A stretch of DNA of 64,000 bases from the NCBI RefSeq assembly GCF_001463745.1, contig NZ_BBWJ01000004.1:337778-401777 (forward strand). Direction: 5' to 3'. The notes below the pieces were generated by a model that made no database searches, had not been told where the DNA came from, and saw only the letters and a list, made by a program, of their open reading frames with translations. The translations under genes and the position numbers were made by a program. Shown piece after piece: positions 9,193-20,804 of the stretch (position 1 is the stretch's first letter; every line of letters begins with the position of its first letter). This stretch comes from Aureimonas sp. AU22 (lineage in GTDB: Bacteria > Pseudomonadota > Alphaproteobacteria > Rhizobiales > Rhizobiaceae).

Positions 9193-9588
9193 TCAGGCGA
9201 ACCGCCAGCCGCGCTCGAGGACTTCGATCCGGTAGCCGTCGGGATCGACCACGAAGAAGAAGCGCGCCTCGCCGCCGGACGAGTGCGACAGCACGCGGAT
9301 CGGCTGAGGCGACAGGCCCTCGGCTTCGAAGCGCGTATGCTCGGTATCGAGATCGGCGACACTGACCGCCAGATGGCCATAGCCATCGCCGAGATCGTAG
9401 GGTGCAGCGCGGTCGTTGTTGACCGTCAGCTCCAGTTCGAAGCCGCTCTCGGCGTTCGACAGGTAGATCAGCGTGAAAGTCTCGAACGCCAGCCGCTCGG
9501 CCACGGCAAGCGCGAAGGCACGGGCGTAGAAGTCGACGGAGCGCGCTTCGTCGCGAACGCGGATCATCGAATGAATGAGCTTGGCCAT
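9193..9588 (-). CDS. Glyoxalase I-like (VOC-fold) lactoylglutathione lyase family protein
   Basis: A 131-residue single-domain VOC protein. It starts MAKLIHSMIRVRD and shows the four metal ligands of the GloA type at the expected places: His6, Glu53 (in ELELT), His72 (GYGHLAVSV) and Glu122 (RIEVLE). Spacing and length agree well with E. coli GloA, so lactoylglutathione lyase activity (methylglyoxal detoxification) is the leading possibility; a related VOC enzyme cannot be excluded. The ATG at 9588 starts at the conserved N-terminus, with AGGGA 8 nt upstream. It lies between a DMT transporter gene and pyc on the same strand. Confidence 0.85.
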   Translation of the reverse strand: MAKLIHSMIRVRDEARSVDFYARAFALAVAERLAFETFTLIYLSNAESGFELELTVNNDRAAPYDLGDGYGHLAVSVADLDTEHTRFEAEGLSPQPIRVLSHSSGGEARFFFVVDPDGYRIEVLERGWRFA

Positions 9589-9666
9589 CGTGCGTGTCCC
9601 TCTGCAGCAGATCTGCCGGAGGCAATAGGCCGAGCCGACCGCGATGCAAAAGCCTCGATATGAAGA

Positions 9667-9695
9667 AGCCCGCCGGCGCATGGCGCGGGCGGGCT
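9667..9695 (-). terminator. Strong hairpin after the DMT transporter gene
   Basis: A 13-bp GC-rich stem with one mismatch and an ATG loop, 34 nt past the stop of the transporter gene. On the minus strand it is followed by TCTTCATAT, a short T-rich tail. This is the clearest intrinsic terminator candidate in the left part of the window. Confidence 0.6.
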
Positions 9696-9728
9696 CGTAT
9701 CAGGCCGGGAATGGCTGCCGCCAGCGCG

Positions 9729-10622
9729 TCAGGCGCGCAGGAGGCGCGTTCTCCAGCTGCGGGCAGGCGTCGCCGCGCCGGACGAGCCGCCGCTGAGCGT
9801 CGACAGGCCGCAGAAGCCGACGAGGGCCATGCCGGCCACGGCGATCGGGTCCGGAACCTCGCCGAAGAACAGAGCGCCCAGCACCGCCGCCCAGACGATC
9901 TGGCTGTATTGCGTCGGGGCGATCTGGCTGGCCTGCGTGATCCGGGCCGCCATCACGATGGTGATGTGGCCGATGCCGGCGCAGAGCCCGCCGAAGACGA
10001 GGATCGGCATGTCCGCGACCGTCGGCACCACGAAGTGCGGGATCATCAGGACACCGTTCACACAGACCGCCGCAAGGAGCACCGCGCCGACGAGCGTCAG
10101 ACGCTTTTCCGTCGGCCCGAGGGTGCGCAGGATGATCACCGTGAGCGCCCCGACGAAAGCGCAGATGAGCGCTGCCAGATGGCCGAGCGTCAGCGCGTTG
10201 AAGCCCGGCCGCACGACGAGGATCACCCCGGCGAGGCCGCCGAGCAGCGACGCCCAGCGCCCGAGACCCACCACTTCCTTCAGGAACACCGCGGAGAGGA
10301 CCGCAACGAAGACCGGGAGCAGGAAGATGAGCGCATAGGCCTCGGCCAGCGGCAGAGAGACGAAGGCGTAGGTCGCGGTCATGCCGCCGATCGTGCCGGT
10401 GGCCATGCGGGCCAGCACCAGCCAAGGGCGCTTCGGGCGAACGATCGAGCGCCACGTGTCTTCCGGCCGCTTGGAGAGCAGCGCCGGGAGAAGAGCGAAG
10501 AGGGAGATGAAGAAGCCGATTTCGAAGACCGGCATCGAGGAGGAGCCGAGGGCCTTGGCGGCGGCGTCCGAGCAGGAATAGGCGAGGTACGCCAGGAAGG
10601 CGAGTAGGATTCCGGTATGCAT
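9729..10622 (-). CDS. DMT-superfamily transporter (EamA domains)
   Basis: A 297-residue inner-membrane protein with about ten hydrophobic helices arranged as two EamA repeats (roughly 5-135 and 148-280). Recognisable pieces are AYSCSDAAAKALG in helix 1, PLAEAYALIFLLPVFVAVLSAVFLKE at the end of repeat 1, and the matching AAVLGALFFGEVPDP in repeat 2. Members export amino acids, drugs or other small metabolites; no substrate can be read here. It is apparently monocistronic, with a candidate promoter and inverted repeat upstream and a hairpin downstream. Confidence 0.87.
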   Translation of the reverse strand: MHTGILLAFLAYLAYSCSDAAAKALGSSSMPVFEIGFFISLFALLPALLSKRPEDTWRSIVRPKRPWLVLARMATGTIGGMTATYAFVSLPLAEAYALIFLLPVFVAVLSAVFLKEVVGLGRWASLLGGLAGVILVVRPGFNALTLGHLAALICAFVGALTVIILRTLGPTEKRLTLVGAVLLAAVCVNGVLMIPHFVVPTVADMPILVFGGLCAGIGHITIVMAARITQASQIAPTQYSQIVWAAVLGALFFGEVPDPIAVAGMALVGFCGLSTLSGGSSGAATPARSWRTRLLRA

Positions 10623-10722
10623 CGCAGTGCGGCTTCGAGGGTGCGGGAACAGGGACGAGCCGGCGTCGCGATCTGGCGATCATCTGCCCCGTAGGGCGCG
10701 TTTTCGTGTTGAGGGCGGTCGG

Positions 10723-10742
10723 CATGCGCAACATCGCGCATG
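10723..10742. promoter_or_regulatory. 20-nt inverted repeat, candidate operator of DMT gene
   Basis: Two perfect 7-nt arms (CATGCGC and GCGCATG) are separated by AACATC. The repeat lies about 100 nt upstream of the transporter start, just downstream of the proposed -10 box, a good position for a repressor site. Confidence 0.4.
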
Positions 10743-10757
10743 ACGGTTGATAGTCCG

Positions 10758-10785
10758 TTTATGTGCGTCGCCGCAACGACGCCAA
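10758..10785 (-). promoter_or_regulatory. Candidate sigma-70-type promoter of DMT gene
   Basis: On the minus strand TTGGCG (10785-10780) is followed after 16 nt by CATAAA (10763-10758). Each hexamer matches consensus at four of six positions. The location upstream of the transporter and of the inverted repeat makes it plausible, but alphaproteobacterial promoters are hard to call by eye. Confidence 0.35.
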
Positions 10786-10928
10786 ATGGCTGATTCCGAT
10801 CATCTTCTCTTACCGATTGGCATGCCGCGTGATGACGATTCGCGGGGCCTCGCCATTGCGGCGAAAGCATGAAATCCGGATGACGGCGGTAAGAATGCGC
10901 CGTTGTTGCCGACTTGCGCCGACAGGTA

Positions 10929-11987
10929 TCACGCTACCGTAAGCCAGCGCCCCTCGATGTCCGACACGAAGCACATGTCGAGCAGCTTCTGCACCTCGGC
11001 CGCGTGCCGAAAGTCGGGCTGCCCGTTGTCGCCCGACATCAGCGCCATGGCGAAGCGATGCTCGTTGCGCGGGGTGACCGGACATTCGACGACACGCCAG
11101 GTCTGCGTTTCGATATCGGCTCCGAGACAGGCTTCCAGGCGCGAGTCCGCGTGATTGGCCCAGATGCGCAGAGCCCCCGTCTCGCCGTAGATCGCGAGAT
11201 TCAGGTCGTTGAGCTTGCCTGTGGCGTAGCGCGTCATGTGGATGGTGCCGAGCGCGCCGTTCTCCATCTCGACCGTCATCGCCACGCTGTCGTTGACGTC
11301 GAGCGCATATGCGCCGATCTTGGCCCCCTCGGCCTTGTCGTAGGTCTTCATCCTCGCTTGCAGCGCGGCGACGCTCAAGGTCGTGCCGAAGCAGACGAAG
11401 TCGAGGATATGAATGCCGATGTCGCCGAGCACGCCCTTCGATCCGTGAGCCGAGGACAGGCGCCAGAGCCAACGCTCGTCCGTGCGCCAGTCGCCCCAGT
11501 GCGGGCTGGTGAGCCAGCTCTGGAGATAGCTGGCCTCGAAATGCCTGACCGTGCCGATGCGCCCCTCCTCCACCATGCGCCGCGCCATCTGGATGGCATG
11601 GGCGTTGCGATAGGTGAGGTTGACCATGTTGACGAGGCCGGCGGACTCCGCGGCCTGCGTCATCTCCAGCGCGTCCGGGTGGTTCAGGGCCAGCGGCTTC
11701 TCGCAGAAGACCGGCTTGCCGGCTGCGATCAGCTGGAGGCTCGTCGCTTTATGCGCCCCGTCCGGCGTCGAGTTCACGGCGGCGTCGAACGCTCCCCAGG
11801 CGATCGCATCGTCGAGCGAGCCGAAGGCGTCGGGGATCGCGTGCTCGTCGGCGAACAGACGCGCGCGCGCCTCGTTGGTATCGACCGCCGCCACCAGTCG
11901 GCAGCCGGGAATGCCGGCGAAGTGCTCGGCGTGGCGATGCGCGATCGACCCTGTTCCGAGGATCAGGATGCGCTTCTCGCCACTCAA
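10929..11987 (-). CDS. Gfo/Idh/MocA-family oxidoreductase (ThuB-like position)
   Basis: A 352-residue NAD(P)-dependent sugar oxidoreductase. The N-terminal Rossmann fold reads [20 protein letters not shown], followed by [20 protein letters not shown] and the catalytic-lysine motif CEKPLAL. The C-terminal domain carries [18 protein letters not shown] placed the start at a TTG whose last bases overlap the stop of the ThuA-like gene (TTGA), because the Rossmann fold begins there and GAGGAAGG lies 7 nt upstream; no ATG exists at the right place. In rhizobia ThuB is a Gfo/Idh enzyme that acts with ThuA on trehalose and related disaccharides. The same gene order here suggests a similar role, which is inference. 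Confidence 0.85.
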   Translation of the reverse strand: MSGEKRILILGTGSIAHRHAEHFAGIPGCRLVAAVDTNEARARLFADEHAIPDAFGSLDDAIAWGAFDAAVNSTPDGAHKATSLQLIAAGKPVFCEKPLALNHPDALEMTQAAESAGLVNMVNLTYRNAHAIQMARRMVEEGRIGTVRHFEASYLQSWLTSPHWGDWRTDERWLWRLSSAHGSKGVLGDIGIHILDFVCFGTTLSVAALQARMKTYDKAEGAKIGAYALDVNDSVAMTVEMENGALGTIHMTRYATGKLNDLNLAIYGETGALRIWANHADSRLEACLGADIETQTWRVVECPVTPRNEHRFAMALMSGDNGQPDFRHAAEVQKLLDMCFVSDIEGRWLTVA

Positions 11988-12769
11988 CGGAAGCCTTCCT
12001 CGCCTGCCGCGTGCAGCGACAGGCCCTTCCTGACGATCTTCTCTCGCGCCGCCTCGACCGGCACGTTGGGCGCGTCGGACACGTCCTTCCAGGGCCTCGC
12101 CGGATTGTAGGCCCATCGCACCGCGTTGCGCAGGACGGTCTGGATCTGCGTGTCATGGTAGATCGGATAGGTCTCGTGTCCGGGCTCGAAGTAGAAGATC
12201 CGACCGGCCCCGCGCTGATAGGTGAGCCCTGAACGGAACACCTCGCCGCCCTCGAACCAGGAGACGAAGACGGTCTCGAGCGGTTCGGGAACCAGGAAGG
12301 GCTCGCCGTACATCTCGGAGTTCGGCAGCTCGATCGCCCGGTCGATGCCTCGGGCGATCGGGTGCGAGGGGTTGATCACCCAGAGCCGCTCCCGCTCGCC
12401 CGCCTCGCGCCAGCGCAGCGAACAGGGCGTGCCCATCATGCGCTTGAAGATCTTCGAGAAATGCCCGGAATGGAGCACCAGCAGCCCCATTCCCTCGTTC
12501 ACCCGCTGCTGAACGCGGTCGACGATCTCGTCCGACACGCGCCCGTGTGCCTTATGTCCCCACCAGACCAGAACGTCGGTCTCGTCGAGCCGCGCCTGAG
12601 GCAGGCCGTGCTCGGGCTCCTCCAGAGTGGCGGTGCTGGCCTCGATCTCGGCATCCGCGCCGAGCGCGTCGGCGATCGTGCGGTGGATGCCGTCGGGGTA
12701 GATCGAACGCACGGCCGCGTTCTCGTGCTCATGGAGGAACTCGTTCCAGACGACGGTGCGGATCGGCAT
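11984..12769 (-). CDS. ThuA-like domain protein (trehalose utilisation family)
   Basis: A 261-residue protein made of a single ThuA-like (glutamine-amidotransferase-like fold) domain: [22 protein letters not shown] at the start (residues about 5-26), [31 protein letters not shown] and [16 protein letters not shown]. The ATG at 12769 is preceded by GAGGA, better than an upstream in-frame start. In Sinorhizobium ThuA works with ThuB in trehalose, maltitol or sucrose catabolism through 3-keto intermediates. The gene follows treY after 64 nt, with a strong hairpin between, and is coupled by a TTGA overlap to the oxidoreductase. Confidence 0.85.
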   Translation of the reverse strand: MPIRTVVWNEFLHEHENAAVRSIYPDGIHRTIADALGADAEIEASTATLEEPEHGLPQARLDETDVLVWWGHKAHGRVSDEIVDRVQQRVNEGMGLLVLHSGHFSKIFKRMMGTPCSLRWREAGERERLWVINPSHPIARGIDRAIELPNSEMYGEPFLVPEPLETVFVSWFEGGEVFRSGLTYQRGAGRIFYFEPGHETYPIYHDTQIQTVLRNAVRWAYNPARPWKDVSDAPNVPVEAAREKIVRKGLSLHAAGEEGFR

Positions 12770-12798
12770 GAGATCAGGTTCCTCCACTCGTATGCGGT

Positions 12799-12826
12799 CG
12801 GCGGCGCGCATGCGTGCGTGCCGCCG
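12799..12826 (-). terminator. Hairpin between treY and the ThuA-like gene
   Basis: A 12-bp stem with one G-T pair and a TGCG loop, 7 nt after the treY stop and about 30 nt before the next start. No T-run follows on the minus strand. It may terminate treZ-malQ-treY transcription, attenuate read-through into the ThuA-like gene, or protect the upstream mRNA end. Confidence 0.45.
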
Positions 12827-12833
12827 GTGCTTC

Positions 12834-15542
12834 TCAGTCGGCGATCAGCAGGGCGACGGGCAGATCCGCCAGAAGGGACGCGAGCGGCAGCGAGGGCGCG
12901 CCTGCGACGGACTTGAGGTTGAGGATGTCCTCGAAGCGTGCACCCGACAGCTGCGACGGCAGGCGCACGGCCGTGTCGCCCCAGGCGGCGGGATCCGGCA
13001 TCGGGGTTTGCGCGCGCTCGCCGAGCAGCCCGAGCGCCAGACGGGGCGCGACCACGAGCGCATAGCGCCCCTGCTCGTCCGCCCGCGCGAAGGCGACCAC
13101 GTGGTCGCTCTTCGCTCCCGTCACCTCCAGGGCCATGTAGCGGCCGGTGGTGAAGAGCTCCGGGGCCTTGATGCGGGCCTTCAGCGCGGCGGCCGTCAGC
13201 TTCGCCTTCACCCGCCCGTCCCGCCAGGCGGAGAGCGTCTCGGCGACACCGTGCCCGTCCGTCATCGCGGCCTCGCGGGCTCGGAAGTCGATCTTGCGCC
13301 GGTTGTCGGGGTCCACGAGGCTGAGATCGTAGAACTCGGTGCCCTGGTAGATGTCGGGCACGCCGGGCGCCGTCAGCTTGAGCAACGTCTGCGACAGCGA
13401 CGTCAGCGCGCCGGCCACCACGAAGGGCTGGACGGCGCGCCAGAACACCTCGAGGAAGTCGCCGCTCTCGCGCTTCGACAGCGCCGCTTCGACGAAGCCT
13501 TGCAGCGCGCCCTCGTAGACCTCGTCCGGTGCGGTCCATGTCGTGTAGCGCTTCGCCTCGCGCGCGGCCTTCTGCGCGAAGGCGACGAGCCGCTGCGAGA
13601 GTTCCTTGCGCATCGCTTCGTCGGCCGGATCGAAGTCGGCCGGGATGACGCCGAGGAGCGCCTGATAGAAGCCCCATTCGGTGGCCGGGTCGGGCGACAC
13701 GAGCCCCTCGCCCGCGTCCTTGCGCCATGCCGACATCGCTTCGGCGGCGGTCTTCACGATCTCGGCCCAGCGCTCGGGCGCCTCGCTGATCGTGTAGAGG
13801 CGCGCGCGGGCGTCCTCGCCGCGCTTGGTGTCGTGCGTGGAGGAGGCCATCAGCCCCGCCGGCTGGTCTTCAAGACGGATCGCCATCTCTGCGTGGAACG
13901 CCGCCACGTCCGCGCCGTAGTGATCGGGCTCGCCACCCACCTCGTTGAGCGCAATCAGGCGGTTGTAGCGATAGAAGGTGGTGTCCTCGACGGCCTTCGC
14001 CATCACCGCGCCGGTGGTCTGCTGGAAGCGCCGGGCGAAGTTCAAGGCACCGGTCACGTCGCGCCCGTCCTCGAAGTCAAGCTTGAGAAGCTTGCCGACG
14101 AAGGCGACGGGCCGGTTGGCCTCCACCTCGCGCCGGCTCTGGGCGAGCGCCACCGCGTCGTCGATCACCTGGATATCCGCCTCCGGCACGCCGTCGACGC
14201 TGGCATAGGTGCGGTACACCGGCAGCGCGGCGGCAACCTCGACGATCGAGCGCGTCATCGCGTCCCGGCCGAAGTCGCGAGTGTCGAGATCGCGCGCCGC
14301 CACCGCGAGCGCCTCGTCCGTGAGGAAGGCCAGTTCGCCCGCCAGGTTGTGGCTGAAGATCAGGCGCTTCTGCTCGACGATCATCTGTCGGAGGTCCTCC
14401 TCCGTCCCGACGAAATCGGCATAGGCCTTCGTCATCGCCTCTTCCTGCGAAGCGTCGACATAAAGGCCGGACAAGGCGGTGATGAACTCGTAGCCGGTGG
14501 TGCCGGCGATATTCCAGGATCGACGCAGGCGCTCCGGTCCGGTGAGGATCTTCTCGACGTGGATCGTCACGTCGCGCCCGATCGCCTCGAAAGCGCGAGC
14601 GAGGTCGGCGAGGTAGTTCTTCGGGTCCGCGACACCGTCCACATGGTCGATGCGGATGCCGTCGAGCCGTCGCTCGCGCGCAAGACGCAGGATCGTGCGG
14701 TGCGATTCGCGGAAAACGCGGCGCATCTCCTGCCGCACGCCGATGAGATCGGCGATCTCGAAGAAGCGGCGGTAGGACAGCTTCTCACGCGCAAGGCGCC
14801 ACCAGGCGAGGCGCCAGGCCTGCGCCTCGTGCAGCGTATGAAGGGCGTTCCTGTCGGCATTGATCGCCTCGACGCCGCGCTTCAGCTCGGCGAGGAAGGT
14901 GGGATCGGTCACGTGCTCGGCGAAGCGCTCGTTCAACTCCTCCCCGTCCGCCGGGACCGCCGCCGAGAAGCGCCGCACCATGCGATCGCGCTCGGCGTGA
15001 TCGACGAAGGCGAAGACGTGGCTGAGCGTGCGCGGATCGAGCGGCAGTTCGTAGCCGCCGGCCGAGAAGCGCAACTCCCGGCGTTCCTCGTTGTAGACCA
15101 CCGACAGGTCGCCGTCCTTCAGCGCCTCGCCATAGGGCTTGCCGAGGGTTGGAACGAGGATCTTCTCGGCCTCCCAGGAAATGTCGAAGGTCTGCGCGAA
15201 ATGGCTGTCCTGCCCCCAGCGCAGGACGTCCTCCCACCAGGCATTGGCCGGCGAGACACCCATATGGTTGGGAACGAAGTCGAGGATCAGGCCGAGATCG
15301 GCCGACGACAGGGCATCCGACAGCTTCTTGAAGCCGGTGTCGCCGCCGAGGTCGTCCTCGAAATGGTTGTAGTCCACGACGTCGTAGCCGTGGGTCGACC
15401 CGGGCGAGGCGGCGAAGATCGGCGAGGCGTAGAGGTGACTGACGCCGAGCGTCCGGAGATAGGGGATCAGCCCCTCGGCCTCCCCGAAGCCGGTGCCTTC
15501 CCGGAACTGGAGACGATAGGTGGCGACGAGGGGTCGGCTCAT
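12834..15542 (-). CDS. treY: Malto-oligosyltrehalose synthase TreY
   Basis: A 902-residue GH13 enzyme that isomerises the reducing-end alpha-1,4 bond of maltodextrins to alpha,alpha-1,1, giving maltooligosyl-trehalose. It begins with the family hallmark [12 protein letters not shown] and [15 protein letters not shown]. The barrel motifs are [14 protein letters not shown], the nucleophile Asp in [17 protein letters not shown], the general acid Glu in IHVEKIL, and [13 protein letters not shown]; the last is typical of TreY. The C-terminal part includes [21 protein letters not shown]. Length (902) is normal. The ATG overlaps the malQ stop by 4 nt. With TreZ it forms the TreYZ route from glycogen to trehalose. 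Confidence 0.97.
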   Translation of the reverse strand: MSRPLVATYRLQFREGTGFGEAEGLIPYLRTLGVSHLYASPIFAASPGSTHGYDVVDYNHFEDDLGGDTGFKKLSDALSSADLGLILDFVPNHMGVSPANAWWEDVLRWGQDSHFAQTFDISWEAEKILVPTLGKPYGEALKDGDLSVVYNEERRELRFSAGGYELPLDPRTLSHVFAFVDHAERDRMVRRFSAAVPADGEELNERFAEHVTDPTFLAELKRGVEAINADRNALHTLHEAQAWRLAWWRLAREKLSYRRFFEIADLIGVRQEMRRVFRESHRTILRLARERRLDGIRIDHVDGVADPKNYLADLARAFEAIGRDVTIHVEKILTGPERLRRSWNIAGTTGYEFITALSGLYVDASQEEAMTKAYADFVGTEEDLRQMIVEQKRLIFSHNLAGELAFLTDEALAVAARDLDTRDFGRDAMTRSIVEVAAALPVYRTYASVDGVPEADIQVIDDAVALAQSRREVEANRPVAFVGKLLKLDFEDGRDVTGALNFARRFQQTTGAVMAKAVEDTTFYRYNRLIALNEVGGEPDHYGADVAAFHAEMAIRLEDQPAGLMASSTHDTKRGEDARARLYTISEAPERWAEIVKTAAEAMSAWRKDAGEGLVSPDPATEWGFYQALLGVIPADFDPADEAMRKELSQRLVAFAQKAAREAKRYTTWTAPDEVYEGALQGFVEAALSKRESGDFLEVFWRAVQPFVVAGALTSLSQTLLKLTAPGVPDIYQGTEFYDLSLVDPDNRRKIDFRAREAAMTDGHGVAETLSAWRDGRVKAKLTAAALKARIKAPELFTTGRYMALEVTGAKSDHVVAFARADEQGRYALVVAPRLALGLLGERAQTPMPDPAAWGDTAVRLPSQLSGARFEDILNLKSVAGAPSLPLASLLADLPVALLIAD

Positions 15543-17400
15543 GCGATCTCCGGTCTTTCCTGGCGCATGGCGCGCGCCATCGCCTGGAAACGTGTGTCGG
15601 CGCCCAGATCCTCGAGGGTCACCTCGGATCGGATGCGCCAGTTGGGATATTCGTCCATCGTGCCGGGCAGGTTGGGCTGGCGTTCGGCCATGACCATGTC
15701 CTCCACCTGCACGGCAAAGAGCATGGAACCCGTGCGCGCGCCGAAGCGATGGATCGCGAGCGCGAGCTCCAGACCGAGGTCGGCGGGCAGTTCACCCTCG
15801 CCTCGCGCTGCGGCCATCCATTCGGGCGGCAGGAGGCCTTCATGGTCCAGTGCGGCGAGGAGCGTGCGCCGATCCCGCGCCCGACCCTTGAGGTCGCGCG
15901 CCGTTGCGGCCTCGTCCTGCCGCCCCGTCTCGGACCGCAAGCGGATGTCGGCCCCGCGCCACCAGCCGGCGAGCGTCGCAAGGTCATGGGTCGAGATGCA
16001 GGCGAGCGAACGCTCGGGGTATTGGTCGATCGACTTGAACAGCCCGTCGTCCCAGCGCTCGAAGTACAGAACCTTGTAGGCCAGGATGTTGGCGTCGTGC
16101 ATCACGTCGCGGAAGCCCTCGGGAACGGTGCCGAGATCCTCGCCGATCACCATGCAGCGCATGTCCTGCGACACGCGCGCCACGGCATCCACCATGGCGC
16201 CGAGGGGGTAGCGCACATAGCCGCCACCGCCGGAACGGGCAGTCTCGGGGATCCACCAGAGCCGTGCGAGCCCCATCGCGTGGTCGATGCGGATGGCCCC
16301 GGCATGCTCCATCAGCGCTGCATAGGCCGAGGAGAGCGGTGCATAGTTGCGCTCCGCCAGCGCCCGCGGCGAGAGCGGCGCGAGGCCCCAGTCCTGGCCG
16401 TCCGAGTTGAACATGTCGGGCGGCGAGCCGACGCGCGCCTCGCGCACCGTGAGGTCCGGGTCGGCCCAGGTTTCCGCTCCGTCGGGGGACACGCCGACCG
16501 CAAAGTCCAGGTAGAGGCCGATGGCCATGCCGGCGCCTCGCGCGCGGCGCTGCGCCTCGCCCAACTGCCGATCGCACTGGAACTGCAGCCATTCGTGGAA
16601 CCGCACGGCGTCGGCGTTCCCTGTCTCGAAGGCGCGCACCGCCTCGCTCGACCGCTTGTGGAACGCGTCCGGCCATGCGTGCCAGCCGGCGCTCCCACCC
16701 TGCCCCCGCATGTCGGCGGAGATCGCCTCGAAGAGGGCGAAGTCGCGCAGCGCGTCGCCGCCCTTTTCGAGATAGGCGCGGAAGTCCTCGTCCGCGGCCA
16801 GCCCGTCGCGCGCCGCCCCGTACACGGCGCGCAGGAGCCGATGTTTCAGCGCGCCCATCGCGCCGTAGTCGACGAGATCGCCATCCAGCCGTTCGAAGGA
16901 CTCCGGCGTTTCGCGCCGCGCGCGCTCGATGGCCTGTGCGCCGCCGGGAAGCGCGTCGATCGCGAGGTAGAAGGGATTGAGGAAGCGGCGGGTGGACGGC
17001 GAATAGGGACTGTAGCGCCCGGCGTCGGACAGGAAGAGCGCGTGCAGCGGGTTGACCCCGACGAAGCTCGCCCCTTCCGCGGCCGCGATCTCGGCGAGGT
17101 GTCCGAGATCCTGGAAATCGCCGATGCCGAGGCTGCGCGCGGACCGCAGGGCATAGAGCTGGCAGGTGACGCCCCATCGGCGCGGCGCGGCCGCGCCTTC
17201 CGGCAGCATGCAGGCGAGCGAAGGGCGATGCTCCGCATCACCGAACGTGCCGGTCTCGCCCTCCTCCGGATCGACTTTCAGAGCGCTGAGAAGCGCCGAT
17301 TTGGCGGCATCGGGGATCTCCTTCGCCTCGCCGAGCTCCGACTTGTAGCGGATCTGGATGCCGTGGCTTTCGGCAAGCCGGTCAAGCGAGCCGTCCGCCA

Positions 17401-17401
<1 letters not shown>
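15539..17401 (-). CDS. malQ: 4-alpha-glucanotransferase (amylomaltase) MalQ
   Basis: A 620-residue GH77 disproportionating enzyme that transfers maltosyl units between alpha-1,4-glucans, probably rebuilding chains that TreY can use. Family motifs are SLGIGDFQDLGHLAEIAA and FVGVNPLHALF near residues 90-130, FHEWLQFQCDRQL, the nucleophile Asp in AIRIDHAMGLARLWWIP, the acid/base Glu in MVIGEDLGTVPEGFRDVM, and ACISTHDLATLAGWW. The ATG at 17401 shares one base with the treZ stop (TGATG); a GTG one codon upstream would give a GTGA overlap instead. Lying between treZ and treY with overlaps on both sides, it is part of one operon. Confidence 0.95.
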
Positions 17402-19278
<1,877 letters not shown>

Positions 19279-19393
19279 GCCCACTGTGCCTCATGTCGAT
19301 GCTTGAAACGGGCGCCGGGGCACCCACGCTGGATGAAACGCGGCGGACTGGAACTGCGGGCCGCGACGTCGAGCGTTAAGTGGAGCGGGAGAA

Positions 19394-19416
19394 CCGTCCG
19401 GCAGGGGGCCGGACGG
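19394..19416. terminator. Perfect 9-bp hairpin between metallopeptidase and treZ genes
   Basis: CCGTCCGGC and its complement flank a 5-nt loop. The hairpin lies 53 nt past the stop of the metallopeptidase gene and 115 nt before treZ. A weak T-rich stretch (AGCTTTATT) follows only on the plus strand. It probably separates the two transcription units. Confidence 0.45.
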
Positions 19417-19469
19417 AGCTTTATTGCATAGCGGGATGGACGTTTCGTGCGGGCGCCCGCCGCCCGCCT

Positions 19470-20609
19470 TCAGGCGGCGGCCGACGCCCCGGCGCCCGTC
19501 GCGTCCGTCACGACCGGCGCAGCCCGTTCCAGGGGACGCGCGGCGTGGCCGATCCGGCCGTGGACGAGATCGTGGATGAAGCCGAGCTTGGCGATCACCG
19601 TCGGCGACAGGACGAAGGGGTAGAGGTCCTGCAACCCCATGGCGCGATTCATCGAGTTCAGCGCCTGGCTGACAGCGAGCCAACCGTCGTTGATCTGGGT
19701 GATCGTGGTCTCGTCGTCATACACCTTGAAGTCGAGGTCGGTGGTCAGAATCCCGTCGCGATCGAGCCGAGGGTGGATCGTCATGCCCCAGGAACCGGCG
19801 ACTTCCAGCGAATCGACGATATGAAGGTAGTGCGCCCAGGTCTCGGCGAAGTCCTCCCACGGATGAACGGCGGCATAGGACGAGACGAACTCCTCCTGCC
19901 AGTTGGGCTTCGGACCGTTGGCATAGTGGATCTTCAGCGCCTCGCCGTAGTCCTGGCGGTCGTCGCCGAACATGGCGCGGCATTCGTCCAGCGCACCGCC
20001 GTCGCGCACCAGGATGTCCCAGTACCAGTGGCCGACCTCGTGACGGAAATGGCCGAGAAGGGTCCGATAGGGCTCGCCCATCGCGGTGCGTCGCGCCTCG
20101 CGCTCGGCATCGTCGGCCTCCGCCAGAGCGACGGTGATGACGCCCTGATCGTGGCCGGTCATCACTTTCTCGCTCGATGCCGGATCGTCGGCCAGGAACT
20201 TGAAGCCCAGACCCTCAGGGTGCTCGTCACGGGTGTAGAGAGGCAGTTGCAGGCGAAGCAGCGTATAGAACAGACGATGCTTGGCGGCCTCCATCTTGGC
20301 CCAGAGCGCCTGGTTCTCCGGGTTCGAGAGGTCCGGCACCATCAGGTTGTGCCGGTCGGCGAGGCAAAGGAGCTCGGGGTTCTCGGCCGGAATGAGCCAG
20401 TTGCAGACGCCGTACTGGTAGTTGTCGCAATAGCGCCAGTGCGAGCCGTCGCTGCCCCTCCCGACCGACACGAAGTCGGTGCCCGCCGGCTCGAGCGCCA
20501 GGACGCGGTTGGTGCGCGGCTCGTAGCCGAGCGCATGGCCGCACCGCTCGCAGAGCACGTTGTTGAAGAAGACGACCTGATCGCAGGACGGGCAGGAGAA
20601 CAGCTTCAT
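19470..20609 (-). CDS. Zinc-ribbon putative metallopeptidase (COG4307-like)
   Basis: A 379-residue cytoplasmic protein. It begins with a zinc ribbon (Cys6, Cys9, Cys20, Cys23: CPSCDQVVFF then CERCGHALGY). A YCDNYQYGVCNWLIP segment follows, and then a zincin-type HEVGHWYWD at residues 190-198, which gives two His ligands and a Glu base. Later motifs are YGEALKIHYANGPKP and FAETWAHYLHIVD, the latter offering a possible third ligand. This layout matches a family annotated as putative zinc-binding metallopeptidase. The open frame continues far upstream, but the ATG at 20609 begins exactly at the zinc ribbon and has GAGGGA upstream. It is divergent from the transglutaminase/ATP-grasp set and may process its product; that link is inference. 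Confidence 0.85.
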   Translation of the reverse strand: MKLFSCPSCDQVVFFNNVLCERCGHALGYEPRTNRVLALEPAGTDFVSVGRGSDGSHWRYCDNYQYGVCNWLIPAENPELLCLADRHNLMVPDLSNPENQALWAKMEAAKHRLFYTLLRLQLPLYTRDEHPEGLGFKFLADDPASSEKVMTGHDQGVITVALAEADDAEREARRTAMGEPYRTLLGHFRHEVGHWYWDILVRDGGALDECRAMFGDDRQDYGEALKIHYANGPKPNWQEEFVSSYAAVHPWEDFAETWAHYLHIVDSLEVAGSWGMTIHPRLDRDGILTTDLDFKVYDDETTITQINDGWLAVSQALNSMNRAMGLQDLYPFVLSPTVIAKLGFIHDLVHGRIGHAARPLERAAPVVTDATGAGASAAA

Positions 20610-20804
20610 CGGGGATCCCTCGGGGCGCCCGCCGGCCGGGAGGCGGGGTCGGCGCGGTAACTCGGTCGCGCACAAAGGGTTCCAGCGACCAAACCCAAGC
20701 GTCCACATGCCAAATCCGACTTTGCCGCATCGCAGCAGTTTCCGACGCCTCGCCTTGTGCCTACAGTGCGTCTCGTCGAATCCAACGTTCAGGTCCGGGA
20801 ACCG
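20610..20804. promoter_or_regulatory. Divergent promoter region, metallopeptidase / transglutaminase locus
   Basis: This 195-nt gap separates two divergent genes and must hold promoters for both. It is less GC-rich around 20700-20760. I could not find a convincing -35/-10 pair on either strand. Confidence 0.45.

Larger units (their letters stand above)
10623..10928. other. Intergenic region upstream of the DMT gene
   Basis: About 306 nt without a convincing gene. It separates the 3' end of the Gfo/Idh gene from the DMT gene on the same strand. It is less GC-rich than its surroundings and holds a candidate minus-strand promoter and a 20-nt inverted repeat, listed separately. Short open frames here look like chance. 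Confidence 0.6.

Noticed and set aside
12756..16079. Plus-strand open frame of 1107 codons opposite treY and malQ
   Set aside because: It crosses two real genes on the other strand and shows only shadow composition; no domain or ribosome site.
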